The notes: generated from the letters alone by a model not told the origin. A stretch of 56,988 nt of DNA from ZC4RG30 sp965652645 (GCA_965652645.1 CBFGXE010000017.1:1-56988); one strand, 5' to 3'; shown: positions 33,911-42,172, counted from the stretch's first letter. Numbers and translations: made by a program.

Positions 33911-34773
33911 ACACTGTGCTCTACCTTGCCACCGCCTGCATGGCATTGGCGGGCTCGGCGCTGTCCGTGCTGGTGCTGCGCCGGTGCCGTGCGTCGCGTC
34001 CGGCCAGCGCATCCAGCCGCGTCCGCCTGCCGCTGGCCATGCGCCTGGTAATGCCCCTGGCCATCCTGCTGGAGCCCTGCGTGGACTGCCTGCTGGGTTC
34101 GCAGCGGGCGGCGGCAACCACCCGCCGGCTGGAGGCACTGGGCATCGGGGCCTCGCTGTCTGCCGCACGCTGGCATGCCCTGCGGTTCGCGCAGGGCATG
34201 GCCGCTGCGCTGGTGGCGGGACTGGCGTCCGGTGGTGCCGCCTGGGCGATCCTGCTGGCGGGGATCATCGGCCATCTGCATGGGGGACTGTGGCTGCGCC
34301 AGCAGCGCGAGCTGCTCGAACGCGCCATCGTGCGCGACCTGCCCGCCTGGCTGGACCTGATGACGGTGTGCGTGGAAGCCGGCGCCACGCTCACCTCGGG
34401 CCTGCGGCTCATCGTGTCGCAGGCTCCCGAAAGCCCGTTGCGGGAATACTTCGAGCGCGTGCTGCGCGAGGTGCGTGGTGGTCGCGCGCGGGCACAGGCC
34501 TTTTCCCATGCCGCGGCCATCTACGCCGTGGAGAGCCTGGACACGCTGGCCAGCGCGCTGGCGCACGCGGAAGGATCCGGCATGAGCCTGGGAACGGTGC
34601 TGCGCAACCAGGCCGAACAGCGCACCGCCGAACGATTCGCGCGCGCCGAAAAGCTGGCGATGCAGGCGCCGGTGAAGATGCTCGGACCACTGATCCTGTG
34701 CATCTTCCCCTGCACCTTCATCGTGATCGGCGTGCCGATTGCCGTGCGGCTCAGCGAGGCGCTGGGGTCATGA
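33907..34773 (+). CDS. tadC: Tad pilus platform protein TadC
   Basis: The 288-residue second platform protein has the GspF-like domain with LPAWLDLMTVCVEAGATL, EYFERVLREVRGGRAR and SGMSLGTVLRNQAEQRTAER, then a late membrane segment with APVKMLGPLILCIFPCTF, which is typical of TadC. It overlaps tadB and the DUF192 gene by four bases each. Confidence 0.88.
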   Translation: MNTVLYLATACMALAGSALSVLVLRRCRASRPASASSRVRLPLAMRLVMPLAILLEPCVDCLLGSQRAAATTRRLEALGIGASLSAARWHALRFAQGMAAALVAGLASGGAAWAILLAGIIGHLHGGLWLRQQRELLERAIVRDLPAWLDLMTVCVEAGATLTSGLRLIVSQAPESPLREYFERVLREVRGGRARAQAFSHAAAIYAVESLDTLASALAHAEGSGMSLGTVLRNQAEQRTAERFARAEKLAMQAPVKMLGPLILCIFPCTFIVIGVPIAVRLSEALGS

Positions 34774-35114
34774 TCATCTTCCGCGTGGAGCACAACCGGC
34801 TGCGCCTGCAGCGCATGCAGGTCCATGTGTGCCAGGGCCGGCTGGAACGCGGGCGGGGATTGCTGCTGCGCCGGCGTCCGGATTTCCAGACGGCCTACCT
34901 CCTGCCGCGCTGCCGCGCCATCCACACCATCGGCATGCACCACCCCATCGACGTGCTGTTCTGTGACGAGCGGGGCCGCATCCTCAGCATCCGCGAAGGG
35001 CTGCGTCCCTGCCGCATCGCCCGGGAGCGGCTGGCCAACCATGTCTGGGAACTGCGTGCCGGCGGCGCGCGCCTGCACGGTTGGCGCGTGGGCGACCAGA
35101 TCCGTCCATGCTGA
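34770..35114 (+). CDS. DUF192 family protein inside the Tad operon
   Basis: The 114-residue protein matches the DUF192 fold: AYLLPRCRAIHTIGMHHPID corresponds to the family's conserved FWMKNTxxPLD region, followed by VLFCDERGRILSIREGL and a C-terminal ELRAGGARLHGWRVGDQI. Most DUF192 proteins are exported; this one has no signal peptide, so it should be cytoplasmic unless the start is wrong. It overlaps tadC (ATGA) and the tadE-like gene by seven bases, so it is an integral operon member. Its role is unknown. Confidence 0.82.
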   Translation: MIIFRVEHNRLRLQRMQVHVCQGRLERGRGLLLRRRPDFQTAYLLPRCRAIHTIGMHHPIDVLFCDERGRILSIREGLRPCRIARERLANHVWELRAGGARLHGWRVGDQIRPC

Positions 35115-35761
35115 GGGGCAGGGGCGGTTGCCGCGGCGCTGCGGCGGTTGAATTCCAGATAGTGGCCACGCTGGCGCTGCTGCCCCTGTGCCTGGGCATG
35201 CTGCAGCTGGCGTTGCTGGTATCGGAGAACCATCACCTGGACCTGGCCGCGTTCCAGGCGGCGCGGCGGGCGGCCATGGAGCAGGGCGACCTGGGGCCGG
35301 CGCGAAGGGCGCTGGCGCAGGCGGCCAGCATGCTGTTCATCGAGGCCGGGGCTGATGCCGCCGACAACATGGCCAGCCGCGCGGCCACCGCCTACGCGCT
35401 GGCGCTGGCAGACCAGGCCCGTTTCGCGCGCGTACGCATCCTGTCACCGGACGCCGATGCACAGGCGGACTTTGCCGAGGCTCGAGGCGGCCAGCGCGTG
35501 ATTCCCAACGACGGCTTGCAATACCGCAGTCCCGTGGCGGGGCGCCGCAGCGGGTTGTCCATCCAGCAGGCGAACATCCTGCGGCTGGAAGTGAGCTGGT
35601 GCCGTCCCCTCATCGTGCCCTTTGCGCGCCAGCTGCTGCTGGGCGCGCTGCGGCGCATCGACCTGGATCCCTGGCACCAGTACTGCTATGCGGAGGGGCG
35701 CATTCCCGTGCGGTCGGAAAGCGCCACTCCCATGCAGTCGGACTTCAGGGTGTCTTCGTGA
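35108..35761 (+). CDS. tadE: TadE-like minor pilin
   Basis: The 217-residue protein has the TadE-type leader RG|AAAVEF with Glu at +5, a hydrophobic helix (VATLALLPLCLGMLQLALLV) and an extracytoplasmic domain ending in a segment typical of TadE/TadG proteins (LRLEVSWCRPLIVPFARQ). ATG 35108 overlaps the DUF192 stop; an in-frame GTG-type extension upstream is less likely. The 3' end overlaps the convergent ppiC by 17 bases. It closes the 12-gene operon. Confidence 0.82.
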   Translation: MLRGRGGCRGAAAVEFQIVATLALLPLCLGMLQLALLVSENHHLDLAAFQAARRAAMEQGDLGPARRALAQAASMLFIEAGADAADNMASRAATAYALALADQARFARVRILSPDADAQADFAEARGGQRVIPNDGLQYRSPVAGRRSGLSIQQANILRLEVSWCRPLIVPFARQLLLGALRRIDLDPWHQYCYAEGRIPVRSESATPMQSDFRVSS

Positions 35762-36554
35762 TCTTCGCCTTGGCGACCAGCGAATCAGTCCAGGCGGTGA
35801 ACTTCTTGTCCCGCAGCGCCTGCACCATCTGGTCACGCACCGACTCCAGCGACGGGGCCACCGTGTCGCGAACGTCCACCATGCGGACCACATGCCAGCC
35901 CACGTCGGTGCGCAGGGGGGTGCGCAGGGTGTCGCCTTTCTTCATTTCCTTCACTGCCGCGGCGAAACTTGCCGGCATGCTGCTGGGCACGGCCCAGGGC
36001 AGCATGCCGCCGTCGGCGCTGCTGTTCTGGTCCCTGGAGTGCTGGCGGGCGAGGGTGGCGAAGTTGCCGCCCTTGCCCAGCTGCTCGATCAGCTTCGTGG
36101 CCTCTTCGGTGGTGTCCACCTGGATGTGGGCCAGCTGGTACTGCACCTTCTCCAGGCGCGACACGCGCAGGTCGTATTCGGCGCGCAGTTCTTCCTCGCT
36201 GGGCTGGTAGTCCTTCAGGTGATTTTCGGCCGCGGCCTGGTCCAGGATCAGCAGGCGCTGGATCTCCAGCGTCCCGACCACCTCCGGGCGGGTGGCGATG
36301 CCGGAGCGCTCCGCCTCGTCGGACACCACCGCGGCGCGCACCATGTTGTCCAGCAGCGTGTCGCGCTGTTCCACGGTGAGGTCCTTGAGCGCCATGTCGG
36401 TGACGCCTTTGACGTACTGTTCGAAGGCGGCCCGCGACAGGGCCTTGCCGTTGACCGTGGCCACGACTTCCTGCGATGAACCGGGATTCTGCGAGCAGGC
36501 GGCGAGCACGGCCAGACCCAGCGCTGCAAGCGCAAGGCGGGGAGCATTCATCAT
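35745..36554 (-). CDS. PpiC-type peptidyl-prolyl isomerase lipoprotein
   Basis: This 269-residue SurA/PpiC-like folding factor is probably anchored in the cell envelope. The signal ends in LAAC (lipobox, Cys20). An N-terminal chaperone-like helical region (VNGKALSRAAFEQYV, residues about 33-130) precedes the parvulin domain (about 138-240). The latter has LAHIQVDTTEEATKLIEQL, FATLARQHSRDQNSSADGG and VGWHVVRMVDVR. The ATG overlaps the bolA stop. Its 3' end overlaps the Tad operon on the opposite strand. Confidence 0.9.
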   Translation of the reverse strand: MMNAPRLALAALGLAVLAACSQNPGSSQEVVATVNGKALSRAAFEQYVKGVTDMALKDLTVEQRDTLLDNMVRAAVVSDEAERSGIATRPEVVGTLEIQRLLILDQAAAENHLKDYQPSEEELRAEYDLRVSRLEKVQYQLAHIQVDTTEEATKLIEQLGKGGNFATLARQHSRDQNSSADGGMLPWAVPSSMPASFAAAVKEMKKGDTLRTPLRTDVGWHVVRMVDVRDTVAPSLESVRDQMVQALRDKKFTAWTDSLVAKAKITKTP

Positions 36555-36826
36555 CAGTCTCCTGTTTCTTCCGGTGTCAGTGCGCTGATCTGCAGGGCGT
36601 GGATGCGCCCGGCCATCAGCGGTGCGGCGGCATCATAGACCAGCCGGTGCCTCTGCAAAGCCCCCAGGCCCGCGAATCCGGGAGAAACAATGCGCACCGC
36701 GAAATGGGCCCCCTCGCGGGCCCCGGCATGGCCGGCATGGTGGTGGCTGTCATCGCGTACGGTGAGTGCCACCGGCGCCAGGGCGGCGCGCAGCGCGGCC
36801 TCCAGCTCCTGCGCCAGCGTGCTCAT
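36554..36826 (-). CDS. bolA: BolA family protein
   Basis: This 90-residue protein contains the BolA fold with the expected DDSHHHAGHAGAREGAHFAV segment, RIVSPGFAGLGALQRHRLVY, and RIHALQISALTPEE at the end. BolA proteins pair with monothiol glutaredoxins and bind [2Fe-2S] clusters or DNA. It overlaps yciB upstream and ppiC downstream by four bases each, forming a yciB-bolA-ppiC operon that is common in this group. Confidence 0.9.
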   Translation of the reverse strand: MSTLAQELEAALRAALAPVALTVRDDSHHHAGHAGAREGAHFAVRIVSPGFAGLGALQRHRLVYDAAAPLMAGRIHALQISALTPEETGD

Positions 36827-37377
36827 CCGGCCTTGTCGCCGAGCTTGCCCCGCGCGTGCAGCCAGGCGAACTGGCCCATCAGGAACAGGAAAGTCAGCCC
36901 CATCAGGCCGAAAAGCTTGAAGTTCACCCAGGCATTTTCCGAAGCATTGAAGGCCACCACGAGGTTCAGCGCCCCGACCGCCACGCCGTAGACCACCCAG
37001 GCCGTGTTGAGCTTCAGCCACTCCCCGCGGGTCATTTCCGCGTTGCCGACCACCTGTTGCATGAAGCGCTGCGCCAGCGGCTGGCGACCCACGAAGGCGC
37101 TCACCAGGAAGGCCAGGGCCACCAGCCACAGGAACACGCTGGGTTTCCACTGGATGAATACCGGGTCGCGCAGCAGCAGGGTGGCTGCGCCGGCCACCAG
37201 CACCAGGATCGTGCTGATGCCGAACATGACCGGGAATTTCCTGGCCCGTGCCCAGAGGATGGCCAGCGACAGCGGCATGCCCACCATCAGCACCGCGGTG
37301 GCGACGTAGATGCCACCAAAGAACTTGTAGGCGACCAGGAAGGCCGCGATGGGCAGGTATTCGAGGAGGAGTTGCAT
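36823..37377 (-). CDS. yciB: YciB/septation protein A family inner-membrane protein
   Basis: The 184-residue protein has about five membrane helices and the family signatures LPIAAFLVAYKFFGGIYVAT, ARKFPVMFGISTI, FIQWKPSVFLW and EWLKLNTAWVVYG. YciB contributes to envelope integrity and septation. Read on the minus strand a TATCAT box (37389-37384) sits only six bases before the start codon, so the transcript leader may be very short. Confidence 0.92.
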   Translation of the reverse strand: MQLLLEYLPIAAFLVAYKFFGGIYVATAVLMVGMPLSLAILWARARKFPVMFGISTILVLVAGAATLLLRDPVFIQWKPSVFLWLVALAFLVSAFVGRQPLAQRFMQQVVGNAEMTRGEWLKLNTAWVVYGVAVGALNLVVAFNASENAWVNFKLFGLMGLTFLFLMGQFAWLHARGKLGDKAG

Positions 37378-37471
37378 CCACCCATGATAACCAAGCCGCC
37401 TCCCGGGCTGGTATGCGATCGGCCCCGGCCGGCGGAGCGTTCAATCGCGCCGCTGCCCGGCGCGGGGTGGC

Positions 37472-37477
37472 TATAAT
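37472..37477 (+). promoter_or_regulatory. TATAAT box immediately before trpS
   Basis: A perfect -10 hexamer ends eight bases before the trpS ATG (37486), with GG just upstream of it (GGCTATAAT). Transcription from it would begin at or next to the start codon, predicting a leaderless mRNA. No Shine-Dalgarno sequence is present. A consensus -35 box is not visible. Confidence 0.6.
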
Positions 37478-37485
37478 CCGGGCCG

Positions 37486-38721
37486 ATGAATTTCTCCCCC
37501 CCGACCGAAAAGCGGGAGCGCGTGCTGTCCGGCATGCGTCCCACCGGCAAGCTGCACCTCGGCAACTACCATGGCGCGCTGCGCAACTGGGTGGAATTGC
37601 AGGACCGGTTCGAGGGTTATTTCTTCATCGCGGACTGGCACGCGCTGACCACCGACTACGAAAACCCGGGGCTGCTGCAGCAGCGCGTGCACGAGATGGT
37701 CGTGGACTGGCTGGCGGCCGGCCTGGATCCGCAGCGCGTGGCCATCTTCGTGCAGTCGGAGGTGCCGGCCCACGCCGAACTGCACCTGCTGCTGTCGATG
37801 ATCACGCCGCTGTCGTGGCTGGAGCGCGTGCCCACGTACAAGGACCAGCAGGCGCAGCTGAAGGAAAAGGACCTCGCCACCTACGGCTTCCTCGGCTATC
37901 CGCTGCTGCAGAGCGCCGACATCCTCATCTACCGCCCGGCCTGGGTGCCGGTGGGCGAGGACCAGGTGGCGCACGTGGAGATCACCCGCGAGATCGCGCG
38001 CCGGTTCAATCACATCTACGGCCGCGACGAGGCCTTCGGCAAGAAACTGAAGGCGGCACTGGGGCGCCTGCCGCCGCCGGAGCGTGGGCAGTACGCTGAG
38101 CTGCGCCGCCGCTTCCAGGAAGGGGGCGATGCGGCCGCGCTGGCGCAGGCACGCGCACTGGCCGGAAGCGCGGGCATGCTGTCCCCCGACCAGCGCGAAC
38201 TGCTGCTGGCGGCCCTGGAGGGCGAACACCACCGCCTGCTGCCTGCGCCGGAGGTGCTGCTTACGCCGTCTCCGAAGGTGCCGGGGCTGGACGGGCGCAA
38301 GATGTCCAAGTCATATGGCAACACCATCGGGCTCACCGAGGACCCGGCTTCCATCGAGAAGAAGATGAAGGCCATGACCACCGACCCGGCGCGCGTGCGG
38401 CGTACGGATCCGGGCAACCCCGAGCGCTGCCCCGTATGGGACCTGCACAAGATCTATTCTTCGGAAGAGACCCGCTCCTGGGTGTGGGAGGGTTGCACCA
38501 CCGCCGGCATCGGCTGCCTGGACTGCAAGAAGCCGCTGATCGAGCGGGTCTGTGCCGACGCCGCCGCGATGCGCGAGCGGGCCGCCCCGTACCAGGACAA
38601 CCCCGCCCGCGTGCGCGAGATCCTCGAGGCGGGCGCGAAGCGCGCCAATGCCACGGCTGGCCAGACCATGCAGGTGGTGCGCAAGGCGATGAACCTGCTG
38701 TCCCCCGGAGCGGCCTCGTGA
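37486..38721 (+). CDS. trpS: tryptophan-tRNA ligase
   Basis: This 411-residue class I aminoacyl-tRNA synthetase charges tRNA-Trp. The HIGH-like motif is HLGN at residues 24-27 and the KMSKS loop is exactly KMSKS at 272-276. It is longer than the roughly 330-residue enterobacterial form because of an extra segment (about 175-240) before the KMSKS loop, as in some other proteobacteria. A cysteine-rich CTTAGIGCLDCKKP lies near the C-terminus. The stop overlaps the scpA start (GTGA). Confidence 0.94.
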   Translation: MNFSPPTEKRERVLSGMRPTGKLHLGNYHGALRNWVELQDRFEGYFFIADWHALTTDYENPGLLQQRVHEMVVDWLAAGLDPQRVAIFVQSEVPAHAELHLLLSMITPLSWLERVPTYKDQQAQLKEKDLATYGFLGYPLLQSADILIYRPAWVPVGEDQVAHVEITREIARRFNHIYGRDEAFGKKLKAALGRLPPPERGQYAELRRRFQEGGDAAALAQARALAGSAGMLSPDQRELLLAALEGEHHRLLPAPEVLLTPSPKVPGLDGRKMSKSYGNTIGLTEDPASIEKKMKAMTTDPARVRRTDPGNPERCPVWDLHKIYSSEETRSWVWEGCTTAGIGCLDCKKPLIERVCADAAAMRERAAPYQDNPARVREILEAGAKRANATAGQTMQVVRKAMNLLSPGAAS

Positions 38722-39794
38722 GCCTGCCGGCAGCCCCGCAGGAGGGCGTGCAGGTGGAGATGCCCTTCGCGGTGGTGCTGGGCGAGCCGCTCACCGAGCT
38801 GCCGCGCGACCTGTATATCCCGCCGCAGGCCATGGAAGTGTTCCTCGACGCCTTCGAGGGACCGCTCGACCTGCTGCTGTACCTGATCCGCCGGCAGAAC
38901 CTGAACATCCTCGACATCCCCATAGCCGAGATCACCCGGCAATACATGGAATACATCGAGGTGATGGGCGAGCTGCAGCTCGACCTGGCCGGCGAATACC
39001 TGGTGATGGCCGCCACGCTGGCCGAGATCAAGTCGCGCATGCTGCTGCCGCGCGCGGCGCTGCCGGGCGAGGAAGCCGAAGGCGACCCGCGCGCCGAGCT
39101 GGTGCGCCGCCTGCAGGAATACGAGCGCTTCAAGCAGGCCGCGCAGGACCTGGACGCGGTGCCGCGCCTGGAGCGCGACCACTACATGGCCTCGGCGGAG
39201 TTCTCCGCCCGCCGGGTGGTCAAGCTGCTGCCGGACGTGACGCTCAAGGAACTGCTGCTGGCCTTCAAGGACGTGGCGATCCGCGCGGAGATGTTCGCGC
39301 ACCACCACATCCAGCGCGAGCCGCTGTCGGTGCGCGCGCGCATGAGCGACGTGCTGTCATACGTGCGGCCCGGCGAGTTCACCGACTTCCCCAGCCTGTT
39401 CCAGGCGAGCGAGGGACGCATGGGCGTGGCGGTGACCTTCATCGCCGTGCTGGAGCTCAAGCGCGAGGGGCTGATCGAGATCGTGCAGAACGAGGCGTTC
39501 GCGCCCATCCACGTGACCGCGGCCGACCCGGAGCGTTTCAAGCGGGTGATCGAAGGCGAGGCGGAGGAAGTGGCTGATGCCGATGGCAGGCTGCTGGCCG
39601 AATCCATTGCCGAGCACGGCGTGGATGAGCCGCACGATGACGCCATGGATGATGCGGAGGACGGCGACCTGCCCGAAGGCGCGGATGCCGAAGCCGTGGA
39701 GGAAGCGGCCCTGCCCGCAACCGCGCAGGACGCTGCGCATGAGGATGAGGCCGGCGCCCCGGCGCCCGGCGAAGAAACGGAATCGCGAGCATGA
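38718..39794 (+). CDS. scpA: segregation and condensation protein A
   Basis: This kleisin subunit of the SMC-ScpAB chromosome condensation complex is 358 residues long. It starts at a GTG overlapping the trpS stop; a later ATG (38760) is an alternative. The core (about 45-270) has AFEGPLDLLLYLIRRQNLNI, LVMAATLAEIKSRMLLPR and the C-terminal winged-helix FIAVLELKREGLIEIVQNE. A strongly acidic tail of about 70 residues, not part of the kleisin fold, follows and is unusually long. It overlaps scpB by four bases. Confidence 0.93.
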   Translation: MSLPAAPQEGVQVEMPFAVVLGEPLTELPRDLYIPPQAMEVFLDAFEGPLDLLLYLIRRQNLNILDIPIAEITRQYMEYIEVMGELQLDLAGEYLVMAATLAEIKSRMLLPRAALPGEEAEGDPRAELVRRLQEYERFKQAAQDLDAVPRLERDHYMASAEFSARRVVKLLPDVTLKELLLAFKDVAIRAEMFAHHHIQREPLSVRARMSDVLSYVRPGEFTDFPSLFQASEGRMGVAVTFIAVLELKREGLIEIVQNEAFAPIHVTAADPERFKRVIEGEAEEVADADGRLLAESIAEHGVDEPHDDAMDDAEDGDLPEGADAEAVEEAALPATAQDAAHEDEAGAPAPGEETESRA

Positions 39795-40501
39795 ATACCG
39801 AATACACGCGCAAGGTACTGGAGGCCGCATTGCTGGCGGCAGGCCGCACCCTGTCCCTTGCCGAGCTGGCCCAGCTGTTCGATGAGGTGGACCGCCCCGG
39901 CAATGACCAGCTGCGCGAGGCGCTGGAAGAACTCGGCGCTTCCTGGGCCGACCGTGCGGTGGAACTGAAGGAGACCGCGCTGGGCTACCGCGTGCAGGTG
40001 CGCCGCGAATATGCCGAGCAGGTCTCGCGCCTGTGGCCGGAGCGGCCGCCGCGTTATTCGCGCGCGCTGCTGGAAACGCTGGCCATCATCGCCTACCGCC
40101 AGCCGCTCACGCGCGGCGAGATCGAGGGCGTGCGCGGCGTGGCGGTGAACCCGAACATCATCCGCACGCTGTTCGAGCGCAACTGGATCCGCGTGGTGGG
40201 ACACCGCGAGGTGCCGGGACGTCCGGAGTTGCTGGGCACCACGCGCGATTTCCTGGACTACTTCGGCCTGAAGACGCTGGATCAGCTGCCGCCGCTGGCG
40301 CAGATCAAGTCGCTGGAGGAACTGGACCCGCAGCTGGCGCTGCCGGAGCCCGTGGGCGCGACGGCGCTGCCGCCGCCGGAGAGTATGGGAGAATCCGGCG
40401 ATGATGAGGCCGACGAAGAAGAACCCGGGGCGGAGCCGGCCGGCGAAGCCGTCGCGGACGGCTCGCCCGGAGGGCCGCCGCCGCAATCCACCGCCGGCTG
40501 A
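39791..40501 (+). CDS. scpB: segregation and condensation protein B
   Basis: This 236-residue ScpB dimerises and binds ScpA in the SMC complex. Two winged-helix domains are recognisable: YTRKVLEAALLAAGRTLSLAE at the start, and RYSRALLETLAIIAYRQPLT with EIEGVRGVAVN in the second. TTRDFLDYFGLKTLDQLPPL closes the fold. The last 50 residues are acidic and low in complexity and overlap the rluB-like gene by 101 bases in another frame. Confidence 0.94.
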   Translation: MNTEYTRKVLEAALLAAGRTLSLAELAQLFDEVDRPGNDQLREALEELGASWADRAVELKETALGYRVQVRREYAEQVSRLWPERPPRYSRALLETLAIIAYRQPLTRGEIEGVRGVAVNPNIIRTLFERNWIRVVGHREVPGRPELLGTTRDFLDYFGLKTLDQLPPLAQIKSLEELDPQLALPEPVGATALPPPESMGESGDDEADEEEPGAEPAGEAVADGSPGGPPPQSTAG

Positions 40502-41273
40502 CGCTGCCGGCGCGCCCGAGCGGGTGCAGAAGATCCTCGCCCGCGCGGGCCTGGCGTCGCGCCGCGACGCCGAGGAATGGATCCGCGCCGGTCGGGTCAC
40601 CGTCAATGGGGAAGTCGCCACCCTGGGCACCCGGGCGCGTGGCAGCGACAAGGTGCGCCTGGATGGCCACCTGGTCCACCAGGCGCCAGCACGCCGTGCC
40701 GCCACCTGGCTGTGCCACCGTTCACCGGGCGAGAACCTGCTGCCACCCCGCGAGGACGACGATGCCGCCACCGGAACGGCATCGCGCGACGCACTGTCGC
40801 AGCGGCTGTCGCGGCGCGTGGGCCGACGCCATATCGCCATCAGCCCCATGCCCCGCGGCGATGGCGGGCTGGAGCTGCTGACCTCCGATGGCGAGCTCGC
40901 TGCGCGGCTGCAGCGTGCGGTACGCGGCCTGCAGGTGGAGTTCAGCCTGCGCGTGCGTGGCGAGCTGGCGCCCTCGCAGGTGCAAGGCCTGCTGGCCGGC
41001 GAGCTGGAGGATGGCACGCGACTCACGGTGCATGAATGCGAGGCCACGGGCGGCGAGGGCGCCAATCGCTGGTACCGCATCGTCACCACCGGCGCCAACG
41101 GACGCGACCTGCACGACCTGCTCGAGCAGCAGCAGGTGTCGGTGAGCCGGCTGTTGCGGGTGGCCCTGGGCGGCCTCAGGCTGGAGCGCACGCTGGGGCG
41201 GGGGCAGGCGCGCCAGCTGGAGGAGGCCGAAATCAGCCTTCTGCTTGCCGCACCGCCCTCCGTGGCAGACTGA
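40401..41273 (+). CDS. rluB: RluB-like pseudouridine synthase homologue, catalytic Asp apparently lost
   Basis: This 290-residue protein has a basic N-terminal extension, an S4 RNA-binding domain (about 41-90: RVQKILARAGLASRRDAEEW) and a pseudouridine synthase-like fold. The usual GRLD catalytic motif should lie where the protein reads ISPMPRGDGGLELLTSDG. Ungapped alignment with E. coli RluB puts Pro151 at the catalytic Asp; Asp154 could substitute only if three residues were deleted. The later NREVRR motif is also changed (ANGRDLHDL), while SVSRLLRVALG survives. ATG 40401 has GGGAGA eight bases upstream; GTG 40524 is another option. RluB normally modifies 23S rRNA U2605; activity here is doubtful. 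Confidence 0.78.
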   Translation: MMRPTKKNPGRSRPAKPSRTARPEGRRRNPPPADAAGAPERVQKILARAGLASRRDAEEWIRAGRVTVNGEVATLGTRARGSDKVRLDGHLVHQAPARRAATWLCHRSPGENLLPPREDDDAATGTASRDALSQRLSRRVGRRHIAISPMPRGDGGLELLTSDGELAARLQRAVRGLQVEFSLRVRGELAPSQVQGLLAGELEDGTRLTVHECEATGGEGANRWYRIVTTGANGRDLHDLLEQQQVSVSRLLRVALGGLRLERTLGRGQARQLEEAEISLLLAAPPSVAD

Positions 41274-41290
41274 GGCCAACGGAGGAAGAC

Positions 41291-42172
41291 ATGGCCAGGG
41301 ATCCGGGTCGAAGGCAGGGGCCGGGCGGAACGCGTCGCGAGGTGATCGCGGGCGCGGCGGCCGGCGTGGGCAGCCTGCTGCTGCCGCGGGGCATCCTGCC
41401 CGCGGCCGCTGCACAGTCGGCAGCCGGCGCCCTCGCCGTGCCGGCGTGGGAGGAGGTTCCCGCGTGCACGCCCAGCGCCACCGATCGCGCCGGACAGGGA
41501 CCCTTCTTCATCCATGATGGCGAGCGCGATGATGACGTGAGCCTGTACCGCCAGGATATCCGCGGCCGCTACAACCCCGACGCCGAGCCGGGCACCGAAC
41601 TGCAACTGCACCTGCGCGTGCTCTCTGCTGCCAGCGCCAGGTGCGGCGCGGCGCCGCTGCACGATGTCGAGGTGTATGTCTGGCATTGCGACGCGCAGGG
41701 CTTCTACAGCGGTTTCGGCGAGCCGGGCGAGCAGACCCCGGACCAGGTCTACCGCTTCCGTCCCAACCACAACGACCTGGACAACAACACGCGCTTCTGC
41801 CGCGGCGCCGGCGTCAGCGATTCCAATGGCGTGGTTTCCTTCCGCACCATCTTCCCCGGCTGGTACAACGGTCGCGACATCCACATCCACGTGATGCTGC
41901 TCAAGCGCGGGTCGGCGCCACTGGGACGCACCTGGTACCGGGGCGGGGACCACCTGTTCACCACGCAGCTCTACTTCGAGCCGGAACTGATCGACCGCGT
42001 GCACAGGGCGTCCGAGCCCTACCTGCGGCGCACGGCGCTGCCGGCCTATGCCGGCATCATCCTCGGTGACGAGCGGGGCGCCAGCGGGCTGCGGATGAAG
42101 GCGTCGTTTGCCAATGGCGTCGCGGTGGCGCAGATGCAGCTGGTGATCGATCCTTCGCAAAGCCGGGTCTGA
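41291..42172 (+). CDS. exported intradiol ring-cleavage dioxygenase-like protein
   Basis: The 293-residue protein has a twin-arginine leader (GTRREVIAGAAAG) and a C-terminal intradiol dioxygenase domain. The non-haem Fe(III) ligand regions are present: VYVWHCDAQGFYSGF (first Tyr), GWYNGRDIHIHV (second Tyr, Arg and the two His). Classical protocatechuate 3,4- or catechol 1,2-dioxygenases are cytoplasmic, so a Tat-type leader puts this in the exported subgroup of largely unknown substrates. GGAGGAAG lies just before ATG 41291. It follows the rluB-like gene by 17 bases and may be cotranscribed. Confidence 0.88.
   Translation: MARDPGRRQGPGGTRREVIAGAAAGVGSLLLPRGILPAAAAQSAAGALAVPAWEEVPACTPSATDRAGQGPFFIHDGERDDDVSLYRQDIRGRYNPDAEPGTELQLHLRVLSAASARCGAAPLHDVEVYVWHCDAQGFYSGFGEPGEQTPDQVYRFRPNHNDLDNNTRFCRGAGVSDSNGVVSFRTIFPGWYNGRDIHIHVMLLKRGSAPLGRTWYRGGDHLFTTQLYFEPELIDRVHRASEPYLRRTALPAYAGIILGDERGASGLRMKASFANGVAVAQMQLVIDPSQSRV

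Noticed and set aside
30965..34168. A 1067-codon open frame on the minus strand opposite cpaC, cpaF, tadB and tadC
   Set aside because: It is antisense to four well-supported genes, encodes a low-complexity Arg/Ser/Pro-rich product with no recognisable domain, and is expected in high-GC DNA.
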